In this document: one piece after another, positions 62,338-64,000 of the stretch
Numbering within the stretch: position 1 is the first letter of the stretch
Layout: each line of letters opens with the position of its first letter
DNA from: Corynebacterium singulare
Lineage (GTDB): Bacteria; Actinomycetota; Actinomycetes; Mycobacteriales; Mycobacteriaceae
Direction of reading: 5' to 3'
Assembly: GCF_000833575.1 (NCBI RefSeq)
Contig: NZ_CP010827.1
Coordinates: 1,909,993 to 1,973,992, forward strand
DNA: 64,000 nt
Made by a program: the position numbers and the translations under genes
The notes under the pieces: generated by a model
Databases searched by the model: none
The model's input: the letters and a program-made list of their open reading frames with translations, nothing else
Told to the model about the DNA's origin: nothing

Positions 62338-62556
62338 TTAGTTCGCCGGTGGTTTGCCCCAGTCAGGGCGCTTGGTTAGGTGCCACGACCCGCACGAGGG
62401 GCATTCGTAGATCCGCAGCGGCCCTGCCCGTCGCGACCGTTTCAGTGCTACATGCACGGCGTCATCATAGTGCTCGTATTCGCGTTTACCAGTTTCGGAG
62501 CACAGTACGCGTTCGACTGGCGGCTTCTTCGACCTCCTCCGATGGTGCTTCATCAC
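62338..62556 (-). CDS. Small CxxC zinc-ribbon-like protein, unknown
   Basis: 72-aa basic protein with CSETGKREYEHYDDAVHVAL, then a zinc-ribbon-like knuckle YECPSCGSWHLT near the C-terminus. Similar small proteins occur in actinobacterial phages and mobile DNA, where function is unknown. Start at the ATG pair 62556/62553; no good ribosome site. It lies 9 bp after the stop of the DHA2 transporter on the same strand, so it could be the last gene of that transcript. Confidence 0.55.
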   Translation of the reverse strand: MMKHHRRRSKKPPVERVLCSETGKREYEHYDDAVHVALKRSRRAGPLRIYECPSCGSWHLTKRPDWGKPPAN

Positions 62557-62565
62557 ACAATGATT

Positions 62566-63930
62566 CTAAACTTCTGGTGTAACTGGCTCCTGTAGGTGAC
62601 TGATGATGGTGGCAGCAACTACGAGCGCTGCGGCACCGAAGACTCCACCGGCGACCGCGACGGCTGTGTGGAAGCCTGTGAGGAACGCTCCACTGGCGAC
62701 CATTTCGCCGAGGACTGCGACGCCGACGACGCTGCCGGTCTGGCGGGCGGCATTGATGACTCCTCCTGCAATGCCGACATGTTCCGGCGGGGCCGAGGCC
62801 ACTGCGGCCGAGGTCGCGGCCGGCATCGCGAAGGCCATCCCGAATCCAGCCGTGAAGGTCAACACCGCGACCACCACGTAAGGGGTTTCTGCGGTGAGCA
62901 GCACGAGGCTGCTGAAGCCGATCGTGCCGACTACCAGGCCGGTGAGCATGGTGGGGAACGCGCCCCACCGGGCGACGGCACGGCCGCCCAGCGGTGACGC
63001 GACCACGGCGCTGCACGCCTGTGGTGCCAGCGCGAGGCCTGCCAGCCACGGCTCGTATCCCAGGTACTGCTGGAAGAAGAGGGAGAGCACGAAGAGTTGT
63101 CCGAAGAAGCTGATGTTGAGCGCGAGCCCTACCATTGCGGCCACGGAGAACCGGGCACGAGTGAACAAGGCCATCGGCAGCATCGGGTCCGGGTGTCGTC
63201 GCTCTGCGATGATGAACAGGGCGAGGAAGACGCCCCCGGCGATCAGCACGGCTACCTGCCAGGGTGACCATCCGTGTTCGCCTGCGGTGATGACTGCATA
63301 GGTTACTGCCACCAGCGTGAGCACGGAGAGCACCTGTCCGGGTAGGTCCACCCGTCTCGCGCGACTGCCCGTGAGCGCGGGAATTGCCCACAAGGTGAGC
63401 AGACAGCCGATAGCGACGATGGGGAGGTTGACCCAGAACACCGCCCGCCACCCGATCGTCGACACCAGCGCTCCGCCCAGGACCGGTCCGATCGCGGCGG
63501 CAACACCTCCTGCGCCGCCCCACAGCCCGATGGCGCGTGCTCGTTCCTTCGGATCGTCGTACACAGCCGACAGCAATGCCAGAGAGCCCGGCACGATCGC
63601 TGCCGCGCCCACGCCCTGGACGGCGCGACCAGCGACGAGGAACCCGCCTGTGGGAGCGAGGGCGCACACGGCCGAGAGCACAGCAAAGACCACCAGGCCA
63701 GCGAGGTAGACCCTGCGGGCCCCGAGACGGTCGCATGCGGCCCCAGCTGTGAGAAGGAACGCGGCGAACACGAGGGTGTAAGCGTCGACGACCCACTGCA
63801 GTGAGCCCACCGTCGTGTCGAGGTCAGTGCCGATCTCGGCGAGGGCGACATTGACGATGGTCGTATCGAGCATGACGATGAAGAAACCGAGGAGGGCCGC
63901 GACCAGCGCCGTGCGCCGATGCGCGGTCAT
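62566..63930 (-). CDS. DHA2-family MFS drug transporter (14 TM)
   Basis: 454-aa EmrB/QacA-type exporter with ~14 membrane segments. Motif D1 (LDTTIVNVALAEI, ~21-33), motif A (AGAACDRLGARRVYLAG, ~62-78) and motif C (GPVLGGALVSTIGWRAVFWVN, ~150-170) are clear. Proton-driven export of toxic compounds is expected; the substrate is not readable. Its ATG overlaps the stop of an upstream gene (ATGA) that leaves the window. GC and codon use are high, as in the EamA/LysR cassette. Confidence 0.92.
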   Translation of the reverse strand: MTAHRRTALVAALLGFFIVMLDTTIVNVALAEIGTDLDTTVGSLQWVVDAYTLVFAAFLLTAGAACDRLGARRVYLAGLVVFAVLSAVCALAPTGGFLVAGRAVQGVGAAAIVPGSLALLSAVYDDPKERARAIGLWGGAGGVAAAIGPVLGGALVSTIGWRAVFWVNLPIVAIGCLLTLWAIPALTGSRARRVDLPGQVLSVLTLVAVTYAVITAGEHGWSPWQVAVLIAGGVFLALFIIAERRHPDPMLPMALFTRARFSVAAMVGLALNISFFGQLFVLSLFFQQYLGYEPWLAGLALAPQACSAVVASPLGGRAVARWGAFPTMLTGLVVGTIGFSSLVLLTAETPYVVVAVLTFTAGFGMAFAMPAATSAAVASAPPEHVGIAGGVINAARQTGSVVGVAVLGEMVASGAFLTGFHTAVAVAGGVFGAAALVVAATIISHLQEPVTPEV

Positions 63931-64000
63931 ACGCGAGACTCCAGCGAAGCCTCGGCGGGCGGGTGGCCGAAGTAGGTGCGCTTGCTCAGGTCTTGATCCC
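63927..64000 (-). CDS. C-terminal end of an unidentified gene, cut by window edge
   Basis: The last 24 codons of a minus-strand gene (DQDLSKRTYFGHPPAEASLES and RV) end at 63927, overlapping the DHA2 transporter start. Too short to identify. Its coupling suggests a partner such as a regulator or a resistance enzyme, which is a guess. Confidence 0.6.
   Translation of the reverse strand, partial: DQDLSKRTYFGHPPAEASLESRV

Overview
The window is a high-GC actinobacterial chromosome segment. Gene content and order point to Corynebacterium (C. striatum/aurimucosum/minutissimum type; the species is inferred): a dcw cluster starting at mraZ, the Rv2173-Rv2190c-like lipid/mannan block (idsA, mptA, Rv2175c, pknL, aroG, exoribonuclease AS, GT87, plsC, glk, pimB, NlpC/P60), the qcrCAB/cta respiratory block, ltsA-type asnB, and an E2 gene (sucB/aceF) with three lipoyl domains.

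Layout. 1-5646 (minus): murE (cut by the window edge), ftsI, an ftsL-like gene, rsmH and mraZ, with 10-bp-spaced GTGGGG operator repeats upstream of mraZ. 6140-9056: DUF3040, a HEPN-like protein, a GNAT and a polyprenyl diphosphate synthase. 9058-18031: mannan/PIM and regulatory genes, including a GT87-type mannosyltransferase that looks internally deleted. 18035-20926: two NlpC/P60 hydrolases; the second has a long leader that fits a c-di-AMP (ydaO-type) riboswitch, with MtrA-like and GlxR-like sites further upstream. 20927-27401: cytochrome bc1 (qcrB, qcrA, qcrC) and cytochrome oxidase subunits (ctaE, ctaF, ctaC). 27756-36909: asnB, erpA, DUF3043, cobT, ilvE, pepA, glutaminase, nicotinamidase and a small unknown. 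37038-47724: sucB/aceF, an MFS gene, gcvP-gcvT-gcvH, lipB, lipA and DUF4191. This is one lipoate-centred neighbourhood: lipoylated carriers (E2, GcvH) next to the enzymes that attach and mature lipoate (LipB, LipA).

A strong terminator at about 47746 ends the core. From there to the window end is an accessory region with long gene-poor stretches, gene remnants and probable IS scars: an orphan lipoprotein, a serine recombinase with a res-like upstream region, and a DUF3800 protein. It then holds a compact cluster at 52474-58635: an AfsA-family gamma-butyrolactone-type synthase, a HAD phosphatase, an FAD monooxygenase, an MFS exporter, a cytochrome P450 broken by one in-frame stop, and an ArsR-type regulator. 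The same TAGGTAC-type motif lies between the monooxygenase and exporter genes and before arsR, with a weaker copy before afsA. This suggests one locally regulated pathway for a small diffusible molecule and is the most interesting part of the window.

After an IS481 fragment come an NmrA-like protein, an EamA permease and a divergent LysR regulator. Next is a head-to-head junction between a fragment resembling a class III lanthipeptide synthetase (LanKC) and the C-terminal half of a LuxR-type response regulator, probably the scar of a lost lanthipeptide locus. The window ends with a small CxxC protein, a 14-TM DHA2 exporter and the tail of an unidentified gene.
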